Assembly (NCBI RefSeq): GCF_010672525.1
Contig: NZ_JAAHGH010000037.1
Span: 1 to 64,000 of the forward strand
Length of the DNA stretch: 64,000 nt
Reading direction: 5' to 3'
DNA from: Okeania sp. SIO2B3
GTDB lineage: Bacteria; Cyanobacteriota; Cyanobacteriia; Cyanobacteriales; Microcoleaceae
Within the stretch, counting starts at the first letter, position 1, and every line of letters begins with the position of its first letter. Below are positions 26,636 through 36,747 of the stretch, one piece after another. The notes under the pieces were generated by a model. The model was not told the DNA's origin. It did no database searches and was given only the letters and a program-made list of their open reading frames with translations. The position numbers were made by a program, and so were the translations under genes.

Positions 26636-29359
26636 ATGAACAATACTACTAAAACTTCCACTCTAGTTTTTATCGATGCCGGAGTTGACAACTATCAACA
26701 ATTATTTGATGGTGTAGTTGCGGAAGCTCAACCTTTTATTCTGAATACTGCCACTGACGGTATCCAACAAATAGACCAAATATTACAACAATATCCAGGA
26801 CAAAAAACTGTTCATATTATTTCTCACGGTGCCCCTGGATGTTTGTACCTGGGAAATACTCAATTGAGTTTAGATACCCTTAAACAATATGCACCTCAAC
26901 TGCAACAGTGGGATATTGATAACCTGCTGCTTTATGGTTGTCATGTTGCTGCTGGGGATGCGGGAGAAGAGTTTGTCAGTAAATTGCAGGGTTTTACAAG
27001 AGCCAATATTGCAGCTTCTGAGACTTTGACAGGAAATGCAACTAAAGGTGGTAACTGGGAGTTAGAGGTAAATATAGGTAAAGCCAACCTAACCACAGCA
27101 CTACAAACAGAAGTAATGGGAACTTATAGTGGTGTCCTCAACTTGCAACTGGAATTTGCCCAAAATATCGGTGGTAACAGTAATGACCAGGGCTTAGGCA
27201 TAGCCACCGACAGCGATGGTAATGTCTGGGCTACTGGATCTTTCGAGGGCAGCATCGACATCGACTCTGATGGCAATAATGATTTGACCAGTAATGGCAG
27301 TGCTGATAGCTATGTAGCCAAGTTCGACAGTGATGGCAACTTGCTGTTTGCCCAAAATATCGGCGGTAGCATTGTTGACCAGGGCATAGGCATAGCCACG
27401 GACAGCGATGGTAATGTCTGGGCTACTGGATTTTTCTCTGGCAGCATCGACATCGACTCTGATGGCACAGATGATTTGACCAGTAATGGAATTCTTGATA
27501 GCTATGTAGCCAAATTCGACAGTGATGGCAACTTCCTGTTTGCTCAAAATATCGGCGGTAGCGGTTTTGACGCGGGCTTCGGCATAGCCACCGACAGCGA
27601 TGGTAATGTCTGGGCTACTGGATCTTTCAATGGCAGCATCGACATCGACTCTGATGGCAATAATGATTTGACCAGTAATGGCAGTGTTGATAGCTATGTA
27701 GCTAAATTCGACAGTGATGGCAACTTCCTGTTTGCTCAAAATATCGGTGGTAGCACTGTTGACCAGGGCAATGGCATAGCCATGGACAGCAATGGTAATG
27801 TCTGGGCTACTGGATCTTTCGAGGGCAGCATCGACATCGACTCTGATGGCAACAATGATTTGACCAATAATGGCAATGCTGATAGCTATGTAGCCAAATT
27901 CGACAGTGATGGCAATTTGCAGTTTGCTCAAAATATCGGCGGTAGCGGTTTTGACGTGGGCTTAGGCATAGCCACGGACAGCAATGGTAATGTCTGGGCT
28001 ACTGGATTTTTCAATGGCAGCATCGACATCGACTCTGATGGCACGGATGATTTGACCAGTAATGGCGATTTTGATAGCTATGTAGCCAAATTCGACAGTG
28101 ATGGCAATTTGCAGTTTGCTCAAAATATCGGCGGTAGCGGTTTTGACAGGGGCAATGGCATAGCCACGGACAGCGATGGTAATGTCTGGGCTACTGGATT
28201 TTTCAATGGCAGCATCGACATCGACTCTGATGGCAACAATGATTTGACCAGTAATGGCAGTGTTGATAGCTATGTAGCTAAATTCGACAGTGATGGCAAC
28301 TTCCTGTTTGCTCAAAATATCGGCGGTAGCAGTGGTGACGTGGGCAATGGCATAGCCACGGACAGCAATGGTAATGTCTGGGCTACTGGATCTTTCGAGG
28401 GCAGCATCGACATCGACTCTGATGGCAACAATGATTTGACCAGTAATGGCAGTGTTGATAGCTATGTAGTTAAGTTTACTGATAATGCCTCTCCTACAGA
28501 CATCAGCCTTGACAACAACACTATTGACGAAAACGTAGCAGCTAACAGCGTAGTTGGTACACTTACTACCACCGATCCTGACTCTGGAGATACCTTTACT
28601 TATGATTTAGTCTCAGGAGATGGAGATACAGATAACACAGCCTTCACCATTGGCGGTACAAACAACGACCAACTGCTAGTCAATAGTTCCCCAGACTATG
28701 AAACTCAGTCTAGTTACAATATCCGAGTTCAGACCACTGATACAGCAGGAAATACTTATCAAGAGCAGTTGACAATTAATGTTAACGACATTAATGAAAC
28801 TCCCACATTGGAAGGAACTCCTGGCGGGGATATATTTCGAGGCACCAACATTGCAGAAAATTACTCAGCATTAGCAGGGAATGACATAGTATACGGCCAA
28901 GGAGGAAATGATCACATTGAGGGAAATGAAGGTAATGACATTATTTATGGTGGTAACAATGATGACACCTTAGATGGAGGTGTAGGCAACGACATACTCA
29001 ATGGAGACAGTGGCAACGACCTACTCCTGGGTGACAATGGTAACGACATCCTCAACGGTGGTGCAGGAGATGATACTTTGAATGGAGGTCTTGGCAACGA
29101 CAGGTATAATGGCGGTGCAGGAATAGATACATTCATCATCGGTCCAGGAATGGGTATAGACCTGATTCAACGGTTTGAGAATGGCACGGATATTATTCAA
29201 TTAGAAGGTATAGGTTTTGATGACTTAGATATTGTCAGGAGCGGCAGTACCACTTTGATTAAGGTTGCTGCGACTGGGGAAGCTTTAGCTAGGTTGTCGG
29301 GTATTAATTTTGGCTTAGTTGGTGCTGATGATTTTAGTGTACCTGTTCCTGCTCCTTAA
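26636..29359 (+). CDS. DUF4347 / seven-fold propeller repeat / cadherin-like / RTX protein
   Basis: 907 aa; AAGGA stands before ATG. An N-terminal DUF4347 domain (about 8-165: LVFIDAGVDNYQQL, HIISHGAPGCLYLG, LLLYGCHVAAG) is a hallmark of large exported cyanobacterial surface proteins. Seven near-identical 64-residue units follow (FAQNIGG...GIATDSDGNVWATGSF...DSYVAKFDSDG), SBBP-type beta-propeller blades rich in Asp-Gly calcium sites. Then comes a cadherin-like domain (about 625-720: DISLDNNTIDENVAANSVVG) and RTX nonapeptides (GGNDHIEGNEGNDIIYGG). The C-terminal segment (DLIQRFENGTDIIQLEG) is the usual type I secretion end. It is probably a secreted calcium-dependent adhesin. No signal peptide, as expected for type I export. 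Confidence 0.85.
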   Translation: MNNTTKTSTLVFIDAGVDNYQQLFDGVVAEAQPFILNTATDGIQQIDQILQQYPGQKTVHIISHGAPGCLYLGNTQLSLDTLKQYAPQLQQWDIDNLLLYGCHVAAGDAGEEFVSKLQGFTRANIAASETLTGNATKGGNWELEVNIGKANLTTALQTEVMGTYSGVLNLQLEFAQNIGGNSNDQGLGIATDSDGNVWATGSFEGSIDIDSDGNNDLTSNGSADSYVAKFDSDGNLLFAQNIGGSIVDQGIGIATDSDGNVWATGFFSGSIDIDSDGTDDLTSNGILDSYVAKFDSDGNFLFAQNIGGSGFDAGFGIATDSDGNVWATGSFNGSIDIDSDGNNDLTSNGSVDSYVAKFDSDGNFLFAQNIGGSTVDQGNGIAMDSNGNVWATGSFEGSIDIDSDGNNDLTNNGNADSYVAKFDSDGNLQFAQNIGGSGFDVGLGIATDSNGNVWATGFFNGSIDIDSDGTDDLTSNGDFDSYVAKFDSDGNLQFAQNIGGSGFDRGNGIATDSDGNVWATGFFNGSIDIDSDGNNDLTSNGSVDSYVAKFDSDGNFLFAQNIGGSSGDVGNGIATDSNGNVWATGSFEGSIDIDSDGNNDLTSNGSVDSYVVKFTDNASPTDISLDNNTIDENVAANSVVGTLTTTDPDSGDTFTYDLVSGDGDTDNTAFTIGGTNNDQLLVNSSPDYETQSSYNIRVQTTDTAGNTYQEQLTINVNDINETPTLEGTPGGDIFRGTNIAENYSALAGNDIVYGQGGNDHIEGNEGNDIIYGGNNDDTLDGGVGNDILNGDSGNDLLLGDNGNDILNGGAGDDTLNGGLGNDRYNGGAGIDTFIIGPGMGIDLIQRFENGTDIIQLEGIGFDDLDIVRSGSTTLIKVAATGEALARLSGINFGLVGADDFSVPVPAP
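27155..28498 (+). repeat. Seven tandem 192-bp coding repeats
   Basis: The word TTTGCCCAAAATATCGG recurs every 192 bases (27155, 27347, 27539, 27731, 27923, 28115, 28307) with very few differences, including silent sites. Such DNA-level identity points to recent expansion or ongoing gene conversion within the gene. Confidence 0.9.
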
Positions 29360-30074
29360 CCGGAACCGACTCCTGACTGAAATTACTAGTAATATTATTA
29401 CCTACATTCCGCACGACAAAATGTAGTATATAAAGAACGGAAACTTGAGTAATATCATGTTCGGTTGAATACTTATAATATCTGTGGACCGAAGGCAGGA
29501 GGCAGAGGGCAGAAGCGGTGCGACCCCGCGGGGCGCGTCAGACGCAAGCGGTCGGACCCCGCGACGACGCCAGCTCGCTTGCGGAACGCCGACCAAGAGA
29601 GGGAATGCGCACTCCTGTGAGGCAGAAGGGAAAGAGCAAGGTTAGAAGGCAGAAGGTTTTTTATAACTGATTATCCGAACATGATATAAGTATTTAGACT
29701 TACAGCAGTTTTCATTTGGGTAAACCACAGTAAGGACGTTCCCATGGGAACGTCCCTACAAGGTTTTGCTTGTGAAGATGTAGTCCATCAATTTGAAAAG
29801 CGCTGTATAGTATGAGGCAGGAGGCGATGTAGCTGCCGCACTTGCTCCGCCAACGCAAATCATTCGTATAGGAAAATCTGCTAGATAGTTATACAACAGA
29901 TTGTATCTTGGTGAGGCACAACCATCGCGGGCAAGATGCCCGCACTACAAGCATTTCCCCATTAACATCAGCTTGTCAGGGCAAATGGCATTCGTCCCTA
30001 CTTTAGTTTAAATCCCCTTCTAAACGTTATAATGCTGAGTGCTGAGTGCTGAAATGCTGACCGCTTTTTTAAAG
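29360..30074. other. Repeat-rich spacer with a MITE and palindromes
   Basis: Besides the MITE at 29452-29687 it holds a perfect 22-bp palindrome centred near 29744 (GGACGTTCCC and its mirror), CGCGGGCAAGATGCCCGC (29930-29947) and GGGCAAATGGCATTCGTCCC (29980-29999). No gene seen. Confidence 0.6.
29452..29687. mobile_element. MITE of the CATGTCCGG family with nested GC-rich repeat
   Basis: ATATCATGTTCGG on the left and CCGAACATGATAT on the right are inverted repeats related to the 25711 element, in the opposite orientation (the TTGAAT and TTATAACTGA neighbours match). Inside sits the GC-rich block (29516-29590) that is also found in the 11430 protease linker and at 38358. Confidence 0.75.
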
Positions 30075-30956
30075 CTAGCCAATTTCCACAGTCATACTAA
30101 TAACTGTTTCCACAGTTTTACCCGGTTCAGCAATTAATAAACTTTCCCCAGTATTCATAGCATTCCGAGGTGCAGTCCAAGGTTCTAAACAATAAAAATC
30201 TTTACCTTTTACAGTCCAAAAAACTAGAGTAGAGTAATTACTATCGTAGTTAATAGTTAACTTTAAATTACGACTTTTATCAGTAACTACCGCTGATTGT
30301 TTCGACAAATTTACAAAAGCCCAATCAATTTCTTCGGCATTAAAATCAAACTCTCCAGAAAAAGTATTAACAGTTTGTTCGCCCTTAAGTTTATACTCAT
30401 TTGAAGGTAAATCAAACTCTAATTGACTCTTATCAGTCACAGCAAAATAAGGATGAATTCCTGTAGCAAATGGCATAGGTTTCTGAGACAAATTCGTGTG
30501 AGAATATCGCATCTCTAGAGTATTACCCCGCAATATATAGGTATAATTCAACTCAAAATTAAATGGATATACTGCGCGAGTTTCATCACTGCTGCGAAGA
30601 GTCACAGTAATACTTGCGCCATTTTCAGTAGACTGTTGTGTAACTTCCCAAGGGAGGGTACGAGCAAAACCATGTTGCTTGATTTTGTAGCTTTCTCCAT
30701 CTAACGTATAGGTATCGTCAACCACGTTGCCACAAATAGGAAACAATAGAGGAATACCACCGCGCACCGAAAGAGTGGGGTCAGCAAAACGTTCCTTATC
30801 AAGGTAAAATATTTTTTGGTCTTGAGTACGCCAGTCAGTAATGATGCCACCTCGTTCGGGAACAACAACTACCATAGACTGAGTAGTTTCATCAGAAAGG
30901 ATATAGGGTTGATTTTGTCCAATATTAGCAGGCATAGATAATTTACCTATAAACAA
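30075..30956 (-). CDS. Aldose 1-epimerase-like protein
   Basis: 293 aa of the galactose mutarotase-like fold. Motifs: RGGIPLLFPICGNV, KQHGFARTLPW, MRYSHTNLSQKPMPFATGIHPYFAV (the GxHxYF block with the catalytic His), and FWTVKGKDFYCLEPWTAPRNAMN with the conserved Glu-Pro-Trp. This set matches the D-hexose-6-phosphate epimerase-related/aldose epimerase family that interconverts alpha and beta anomers of sugars in the cytoplasm; exact substrate cannot be told. It is a single gene with its own upstream spacer. Confidence 0.88.
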   Translation of the reverse strand: MFIGKLSMPANIGQNQPYILSDETTQSMVVVVPERGGIITDWRTQDQKIFYLDKERFADPTLSVRGGIPLLFPICGNVVDDTYTLDGESYKIKQHGFARTLPWEVTQQSTENGASITVTLRSSDETRAVYPFNFELNYTYILRGNTLEMRYSHTNLSQKPMPFATGIHPYFAVTDKSQLEFDLPSNEYKLKGEQTVNTFSGEFDFNAEEIDWAFVNLSKQSAVVTDKSRNLKLTINYDSNYSTLVFWTVKGKDFYCLEPWTAPRNAMNTGESLLIAEPGKTVETVISMTVEIG

Positions 30957-31344
30957 CTGCCATTAAAATCTCATAAAATAGTCTGAAAAACTATTCATTT
31001 TGGACATAATGTGGAATTTAAAGTCAAAAGTCAAAAGTTAAAAGTTAAAAGTGATATTCTATATCAAATACGCTTAATTCGGTATCAAAAAATGTTCCAT
31101 CTCCTCATCTCCCCATTCACTAAAGTCAAAAGTCAAAAGTCAAAAGTTAAAAGTTAGAAGTTAAAAGTTAGAAGTGATATTCTATATCAAATCTGTTTAA
31201 TTCGGCACGTAAAAAATGTTCCATCTTCAACCATTACCAAATATTTCCCCATCTCCCCATCTCCCCATCTCCCCATCTCCCCATCTCCCCATCTCCCCAT
31301 CTCCCCATCTCCCCATCTCCCCATCTCCCCATCTCCCCATCTCC
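30957..31344. repeat. Simple-repeat spacer
   Basis: Two copies of gtcaaaagttaaaagt runs followed by GATATTCTATATCAAAT, then twelve or so tandem ctccccat units (31248-31342). No gene. Confidence 0.8.
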
Positions 31345-32592
31345 TCACCGATAAACTGGTAAAGTAAACTTAAAACAACTACCATTATTTGGACTAGACT
31401 CTACCCAAATTTTGCCATAGTGGGATAAAATAATCCTCTGACATAGAGCTAGACCAATACCATAACCTTCTTTTGACTCATCACGCTTGAGCCTAAAACT
31501 ATCTTCAAAAATACGACCGTGATTTTCTTTAGGAATACCAGGACCACTATCACAAATTGTCACTTGAATCTTTTGAGTAGTGCGATCGAGGATTAACACC
31601 TGTATTTTTCCTTGTTTAGGAGTATACTTAATGGCATTATCCAACACATTAACTATTACCTGACGTATTCTTTCTCGGTCAGCATAAACTAATGGTAAAT
31701 CATGAGGAATATCCGTTTTCAACTGCAAATCTTTTGACTTAAGTCGGTCTCGAAAACTAATTATCACCTCGCGACACAATGCCCCCAAATCTAATTTTTC
31801 AGGCTGAATTTGTAACTGCGTACTTTTGCCTCTTGGCCTCTCCAGAATATCTGTAATCATTCTGTCGATCGCGCGAACTTGGTAACGTGCCTGCTTAATT
31901 AACCTTTCCATAAGAGTTGGAGAACTTCTGGGAAATTCACTATTAGCAGTTTTTTGAGTTGATTCTAAAGTCTCTAGAGCCAATGACACTGCTGTCAAAG
32001 GGTTGCGTAAGTCGTGAGCCAACATGGCCACAATACGGTCTTTAAATCTTAGTTGAGCTTGAAGTAGTTCCTTTTCCTGTTTGAGACGAAAAATCTCATC
32101 TGACATTTGCATTAATTCTGCTGCACAGTCGATGGAACTAACAGATAATTTTTGATCTGGGACCTGTTTAGACTGAGCTTGAGAGTTATGAGTGTGCCAA
32201 TATTCGGCGATGGAACGTTGCCAGCGTGGCCACCAATATTCCAATTTGGCAATTAAATCTGTACCAGTTAAGGTTTGTCTCGGTTCAGGATAAATTTTGA
32301 GTAGGGCAGGAGTAGCAATTAACTTGAAGTGCTCTGCCATATAGGGTTTTTCTTCTACGTCAATGACTTGAAATTCAAAAGGATAATCATAATCTTTTTT
32401 TAAATTGTTGAGAGACTTACGAATGGCTTGAATTTGCTCTTGAGAGCCAGGACGTTTATTGATAAACAATAAAATCTGTAAAAATCCCTGCTCATTATTA
32501 TTATTAGATTTTTCTGAAGACACCTGTACAAAATCTCTAGGTAAGTGGGATAGGCTATTAGCATCTGTTTTGCAAATAGAATAATTTACCAT
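31345..32592 (-). CDS. sasA: Adaptive-response sensory kinase SasA
   Basis: 415 aa. A KaiB-like thioredoxin-fold sensor at about 37-115 (LQILLFINKRPGSQEQIQAI, ATPALLKIYPEPRQTLTG) docks KaiC. A coiled coil leads to the HisKA domain with phosphorylated His193 in MLAHDLRNPLT, followed by HATPase boxes (N box VLDNAIKYTP, G1 CDSGPGIP, G2 GYGIGLALCQ). SasA reads the KaiABC clock and passes phosphate to RpaA. Length and order match the family. The start at 32592 is the only ATG giving the full KaiB-like domain. Its C-terminus sits right next to ctccccat repeats, without being extended by them. Confidence 0.95.
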   Translation of the reverse strand: MVNYSICKTDANSLSHLPRDFVQVSSEKSNNNNEQGFLQILLFINKRPGSQEQIQAIRKSLNNLKKDYDYPFEFQVIDVEEKPYMAEHFKLIATPALLKIYPEPRQTLTGTDLIAKLEYWWPRWQRSIAEYWHTHNSQAQSKQVPDQKLSVSSIDCAAELMQMSDEIFRLKQEKELLQAQLRFKDRIVAMLAHDLRNPLTAVSLALETLESTQKTANSEFPRSSPTLMERLIKQARYQVRAIDRMITDILERPRGKSTQLQIQPEKLDLGALCREVIISFRDRLKSKDLQLKTDIPHDLPLVYADRERIRQVIVNVLDNAIKYTPKQGKIQVLILDRTTQKIQVTICDSGPGIPKENHGRIFEDSFRLKRDESKEGYGIGLALCQRIILSHYGKIWVESSPNNGSCFKFTLPVYR

Positions 32593-33328
32593 TTAGTAGT
32601 AATCCATATTGAATATTCCCGCCTACCTAGATACTTGGCCCGATCATGTAAGCGGGGCGGGGTTTACCACTTACGATTAAAAAACTAATTGGATGAATTT
32701 TATATTTTTCTATTAATGGCCTATAAAAGAAAATTAGTTTCTGAGATAATTTAATATCTATTTTATATTGTGACACTAATACTTTAAATTCGCCTTCTAG
32801 AGTATATTGAGATTATCTAATGCTTACTTGACATAATTGATATTTTATAGTATATAAGCACAGATAAATCTTACCAGTGGTTATAATGACTCAAGTGAGG
32901 GAGAATTTTCTGGTAAGTGGTATACTGCAAGCTTAAATTTTATGGTAATTGTGGGTTTGCTGAGGATACTCTGATGACTTCGTGCCTCATTTATAGCGTT
33001 GTGCACAGGCAACAGGCAACAGGCAACAGGCAACAGGCAACAGGCAACAGGCAACCCACCCCTCGCTCCTCCCCCTCCCAGGAGGGGAATAAAAAACGAT
33101 AATATAAGACTTTTAGCTATTGGACAGTTCTTGTAATTTGTAAATATGCCAGGGCACATTGCTATACTCTAAAATTTTTTTTATAGCGCTACGCATTAAG
33201 GTGTTTGACATTTCTAAACCCTGTTCGTGGAGCGTTTCCGCACCGAAAACCCTTTAACAGTTTACTATTCCCTATTCCCTAGGGCGTAGCACTATAAAAT
33301 TTTAATTTTGAAATATTTCTAAAAGTGG
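32593..33328. other. Spacer between sasA and the DUF2079 gene
   Basis: Divergent promoter region. Contains seven or so tandem aggcaac units (33006-33054), CCCCTCCCAGGAGGGG, and a GTTTCCGCACCGAAAAC word also seen at 61040. AT-rich DNA next to both genes could hold promoters; none is convincing. No gene. Confidence 0.55.
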
Positions 33329-34972
33329 ATGAAGTTGGTTAGCTGGCAAAAAAATCAGTCCCTCAGAATGGTGCTTGTGGCGGCGATCGCTTTCTTTGTT
33401 CTCTGTCTATTATTTAATCTGCACCGCTATTATAGTTTTTACGCCTCTTACGACCAAGGTATATTTAACCAAGTATTCTGGAATAGTATGCACGGTCGTT
33501 TTTTTCAAAGTTCTCTGTCTTCTGCTCTTTCAACAAATGTAGTTCATCAAGGCCAAATACCAGAAGTATACTATCACCGCTTAGGCCAACATTTTACTCC
33601 AGCCCTATTATTGTGGCTGCCAATATATGCTCTATTTCCATATCCCATCACCTTAACAATTTTACAAGTCACATTAGTTACTGGTGCTGGTTTAGTTTTA
33701 TACATTTTAGCTAGGCACTATCTCCAGCCACCCTTATCAGTAATGATTACCATTAGCTTCTATTGTGCTAATGCAGTAATTGGCCCTACTCTGGCAAATT
33801 TCCATGATATTTGTCAGATACCTATATTTGTATTTAGCCTACTATTGGCAATGGAAAAACGCCGATGGTCTATATTTTGGATTTTAGCAATATTAATTTT
33901 AGCAGTGAGGGAAGATGCGGGAGTAGTTTTATTTGGAGTAGGATTCTATCTAATTTTGAGTAAACGTTACCCCAAAATAGGTTTAGCTATTTGTACTCTC
34001 AGTTTTGTTTATATGGTGGCTTTAACAAATCTGATTATGCCTATATTTTCCGAAGATATTTCCCAGAGATTTATGATGGAAAGATTCGGTCAATATGCAG
34101 AAGGAGAAGAAGCTTCTACTCTAGAAATTATTTGGGGTATGATTAGCAACCCTTGGCGTTTAATTGGAGAAATTTTTACCCCATTCTTTGGCACCATCAA
34201 ATATTTATTGGGTCAATGGTTGCCTCTAGCATTTGTCCCTGCTGTTGCTCCTGCTGCTTGGATGGTCGCCGGGTTTCCTTTGTTAAAGTTATTTTCTGCT
34301 CAGGGTTTGTCTGTACTGTCAATTACAATTCGCTACGCAATGACAGTGGTACCTGGATTATTTTACGGTGCAATTTTATGGTGGGGAAAGAGAGAATCAG
34401 AAGTTGAAAATTCACAACTGCCATCACCAAAGTTTCAGCGTTTCTGGGTAATTTGTCTTTGCTTGTCACTATTTTTTACATTTACATCTAATCCTAATCG
34501 TACCTTCTATTTTTTGGTGCCAGACTCAGTACAACCTTGGGTCTATGTACCTGCACATCAGCAGTGGCAGCACGTTAGTCAAATGCGACCATTGTTAGGG
34601 AAAATTCCTGATGATGCTAGTGTGGCAGCAACAACTTATATTATTCCTCACTTATCAGGTCGTCGAGCAATTTTGCGGTTTCCCAGAATGCAATTGAGAA
34701 ATGATGCTAGAGAGGTGGAAAAGGTGGAATATATAATGGTTGACCTGTGGCGGTTGAATAGATATCGAGTAGCATTTAAGAGCGATCGCCAACGACTAGA
34801 AAAAATTGTACCTCGAATTGAAGAACTTTATAATTCTGGTGAATATGGAATCACTGGTTTTGCAGATGGTGTGGTGTTGATGGAAAAGGGAGTTGTTTCT
34901 AATCCTGATGCTGTTGATGGATGGCAAAATTTTGAAGAAGGAGTCAGGAGACAGGAGTCAGGAGTTCAGTAG
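33329..34972 (+). CDS. DUF2079 integral membrane protein
   Basis: 547 aa with about 9-10 membrane segments, for example MVLVAAIAFFVLCLLFNL (near 14-31), ITLTILQVTLVTGAGLVLYILA and WSIFWILAILILAVREDAGVVLFGVGFYLIL. The N-terminal periplasmic loop YYSFYASYDQGIFNQVFWN and the downstream GQHFTPALLL, AREDAG-type motif are typical of DUF2079, a family related to GT-C glycosyltransferases of unknown substrate. The last residues (EEGVRRQESGVQ) are translated from an aggagtcagg simple repeat, so the original C-terminus seems replaced. A partial second copy of the native 3' end lies just downstream (35104-35245). Confidence 0.85.
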   Translation: MKLVSWQKNQSLRMVLVAAIAFFVLCLLFNLHRYYSFYASYDQGIFNQVFWNSMHGRFFQSSLSSALSTNVVHQGQIPEVYYHRLGQHFTPALLLWLPIYALFPYPITLTILQVTLVTGAGLVLYILARHYLQPPLSVMITISFYCANAVIGPTLANFHDICQIPIFVFSLLLAMEKRRWSIFWILAILILAVREDAGVVLFGVGFYLILSKRYPKIGLAICTLSFVYMVALTNLIMPIFSEDISQRFMMERFGQYAEGEEASTLEIIWGMISNPWRLIGEIFTPFFGTIKYLLGQWLPLAFVPAVAPAAWMVAGFPLLKLFSAQGLSVLSITIRYAMTVVPGLFYGAILWWGKRESEVENSQLPSPKFQRFWVICLCLSLFFTFTSNPNRTFYFLVPDSVQPWVYVPAHQQWQHVSQMRPLLGKIPDDASVAATTYIIPHLSGRRAILRFPRMQLRNDAREVEKVEYIMVDLWRLNRYRVAFKSDRQRLEKIVPRIEELYNSGEYGITGFADGVVLMEKGVVSNPDAVDGWQNFEEGVRRQESGVQ

Positions 34973-35101
34973 GATGTGTTAGCCCAGCGTAACTGAGCGA
35001 GATATTTGAGATAGCTACAAACTACTCAACGGTGCGTTACGGCGCAACATAATATTTTACAGTTCAACCGTAGTTTGTAGTAAGCGCCTAACGCACCCTA
35101 C
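34971..35101. mobile_element. Inverted-repeat element splitting the DUF2079 3' region
   Basis: AGGATGTGTTAG at the left and CTAACGCACCCTAC at the right are imperfect inverted repeats around a GGTGCGTTACGGC core; a MITE-like repeat type common in cyanobacteria. It stands between the gene and the duplicate of its 3' end. Confidence 0.5.
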
Positions 35102-35103
35102 TG

Positions 35104-35245
35104 GACTAGAGAAAATTGTACCTCGCATTGAAGAGCTTTATAAATCTGGTAAGTATGGAATTACTGATTTTGCAGATGGTGTGGTGTTGATGGAAAAGGG
35201 AGTTGTTTCTAATTTGGATGCTGTTGATGGATGGGAAAATTTCCG
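35104..35245 (+). pseudogene. Duplicate 3' end of the DUF2079 gene
   Basis: The DNA from GACTAGAGAAAATTGTACC to GATGGATGGGAAAATTT is nearly the same as 34794-34935 and encodes the same KIVPRIEELY...FADGVVLMEKGVVSN stretch. It has no start and is followed by unrelated sequence. It may be the end of a lost paralogue or a local duplication. Confidence 0.75.
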
Positions 35246-35868
35246 AATTGTAGGGGCGGGTTGCACTAAAAACTTTGATACATGATATTACTGAACTTCC
35301 CCTTTGAAAAAGGGGAAAACTTGAACATTAGGATTTCTGCGATTAATAAATAATTCTCAAATTACTTCATCATCTGTCGGATGAGACAAGATATATTTTT
35401 TTGTTCCTTACGAGTAATTTTGGTTAAACTCCCAGATTCCATTTTCAACAATAGTAATTTCTCAATTTTTTTCTCTACCAGCTCAGTACGAAAATGTATT
35501 TATGTATTTATACAGAGAATCTATCTAAACATCCAAATAGACATCCAAAAAAGAAATGAGCCTTTGATTTAACCATTAAACTCAAGATAGCTGAAGAAAG
35601 TATAAAGTCCCCAAAGTTTGTAATTCCTATATTGTTATTTACACACATAAGTGGTCTATATAGTCTAAAATACACTCATAGTGCTGGCACTAAAAATGGT
35701 AAGTCAACCTGTCTACCCTTCCCGGCCAAGGCTTCAGGATATTGGACTTTTTATAAAATTATCTTGACTCTGCCTGACGGGTATTTCGCTAGCACCAATC
35801 ATGGTTTTTGTCAACTTACCAAATTGCCTTATCAATGAAGCTAGCATTAGCAGCATAGGAATAGCACT
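35246..35868. other. Spacer, no supported gene
   Basis: Short ORFs of 63-68 codons exist at 35381-35572 and 35632-35838 but have no ribosome site and no protein-like pattern. CCCCTTTGAAAAAGGGG near 35298-35314 is a palindromic repeat. Confidence 0.45.
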
Positions 35869-36318
35869 GTGGTTCATACTTTTATACTAGAATCAGGCCA
35901 ATGGACAATAGAAGGAAATTGGCTAGAACGCAATGGAATGTTAATTACTGTTAAGGGTAAGACTATTGTGACATGGGACCGCACAGATTGGTTCTCTATG
36001 GTTACAAAACTGATATTTCCCAGTAAAGACCGTGAGGATATTATCTTACAGTACAAAGGACGTCTCGACAGTGATGAACGACACTATACTTTTCTTCTTC
36101 AGCATAGCGAACTAGGAAAAGTAGAAGGAGAAGGATGGCTGGGCATTGATTCAATTATTCAGCGCTATTGGGTAATTGGGAATGATGTCCAACGTCGTAG
36201 TGGCTTTGAAACTTTACTACGCTTAGACGAAGAGCGGTACTATTCTACTGGCGGGGTTTTAAGTGGTCTTTCTTTGAGTAGTGCGATGGAAGCTACTATG
36301 GAACGTCAACCAGACTAA
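35869..36318 (+). CDS. Conserved cyanobacterial protein of unknown function (149 aa)
   Basis: GTG start with AGGAAT a few bases upstream. The pattern is that of a lipocalin-like beta barrel: ESGQWTIEGNWLERNGMLITVKG, VTWDRTDWFSMVTKLIFP, ILQYKGRLDSDERHYTFLLQHS, GKVEGEGWLGIDSIIQRYW, YSTGGVLSGLSLSSAMEATMER. I recall very similar proteins from many cyanobacteria but no assigned function. The fold-like strand pattern resembles small ligand- or chromophore-handling proteins; that is inference. It stands alone, upstream of the convergent nblA. Confidence 0.75.
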   Translation: MVHTFILESGQWTIEGNWLERNGMLITVKGKTIVTWDRTDWFSMVTKLIFPSKDREDIILQYKGRLDSDERHYTFLLQHSELGKVEGEGWLGIDSIIQRYWVIGNDVQRRSGFETLLRLDEERYYSTGGVLSGLSLSSAMEATMERQPD

Positions 36319-36747
36319 TTCATAAACAATTATTAATATTTTTTAATATTCTTGAGTCTTCTTAATTTTTTAGCTAGTCACTCAATGATGTTTTTAATAC
36401 TTATACTTGTAATATTTGTATATTTATACCAATGCAATTAATAAATAATGTCGCACAATATATATTGATATGAAATAATTGCCTAAAGTTGTTGTCTACT
36501 AAACTTCTTAGCTCATAAAATTTTACTTTTAAGTTCAGTGAAACAGTATTAGTTAACCCAAAAATTTGGGTAGTTACGCCTCCTCTTTTAACAGGATAAA
36601 AAAAAGAAGATTCCGTATTTTTGTAGCCTCTTTATTGCAGAGGTACTGATAACTGATAACTGAAATGACGCCCCATGATCCCCGACCCTCTTTCATTAGT
36701 TTGAAAATGAGTGAGAGAAAGAGGTCGTCCCTAAGACAACTTCCGTT
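36319..36747. other. Spacer between convergent genes
   Basis: Mostly AT-rich. A long hairpin at about 36686-36724 (CCTCTTTC...GAAAGAGG) lies just after the nblA stop and could be its terminator, though no clear T-run follows. No gene. Confidence 0.45.

Noticed and set aside
27194-28315. Reverse-strand ORFs of 245 and 117 aa
   Set aside because: They are shadows of the 192-bp coding repeats of the forward-strand propeller gene.
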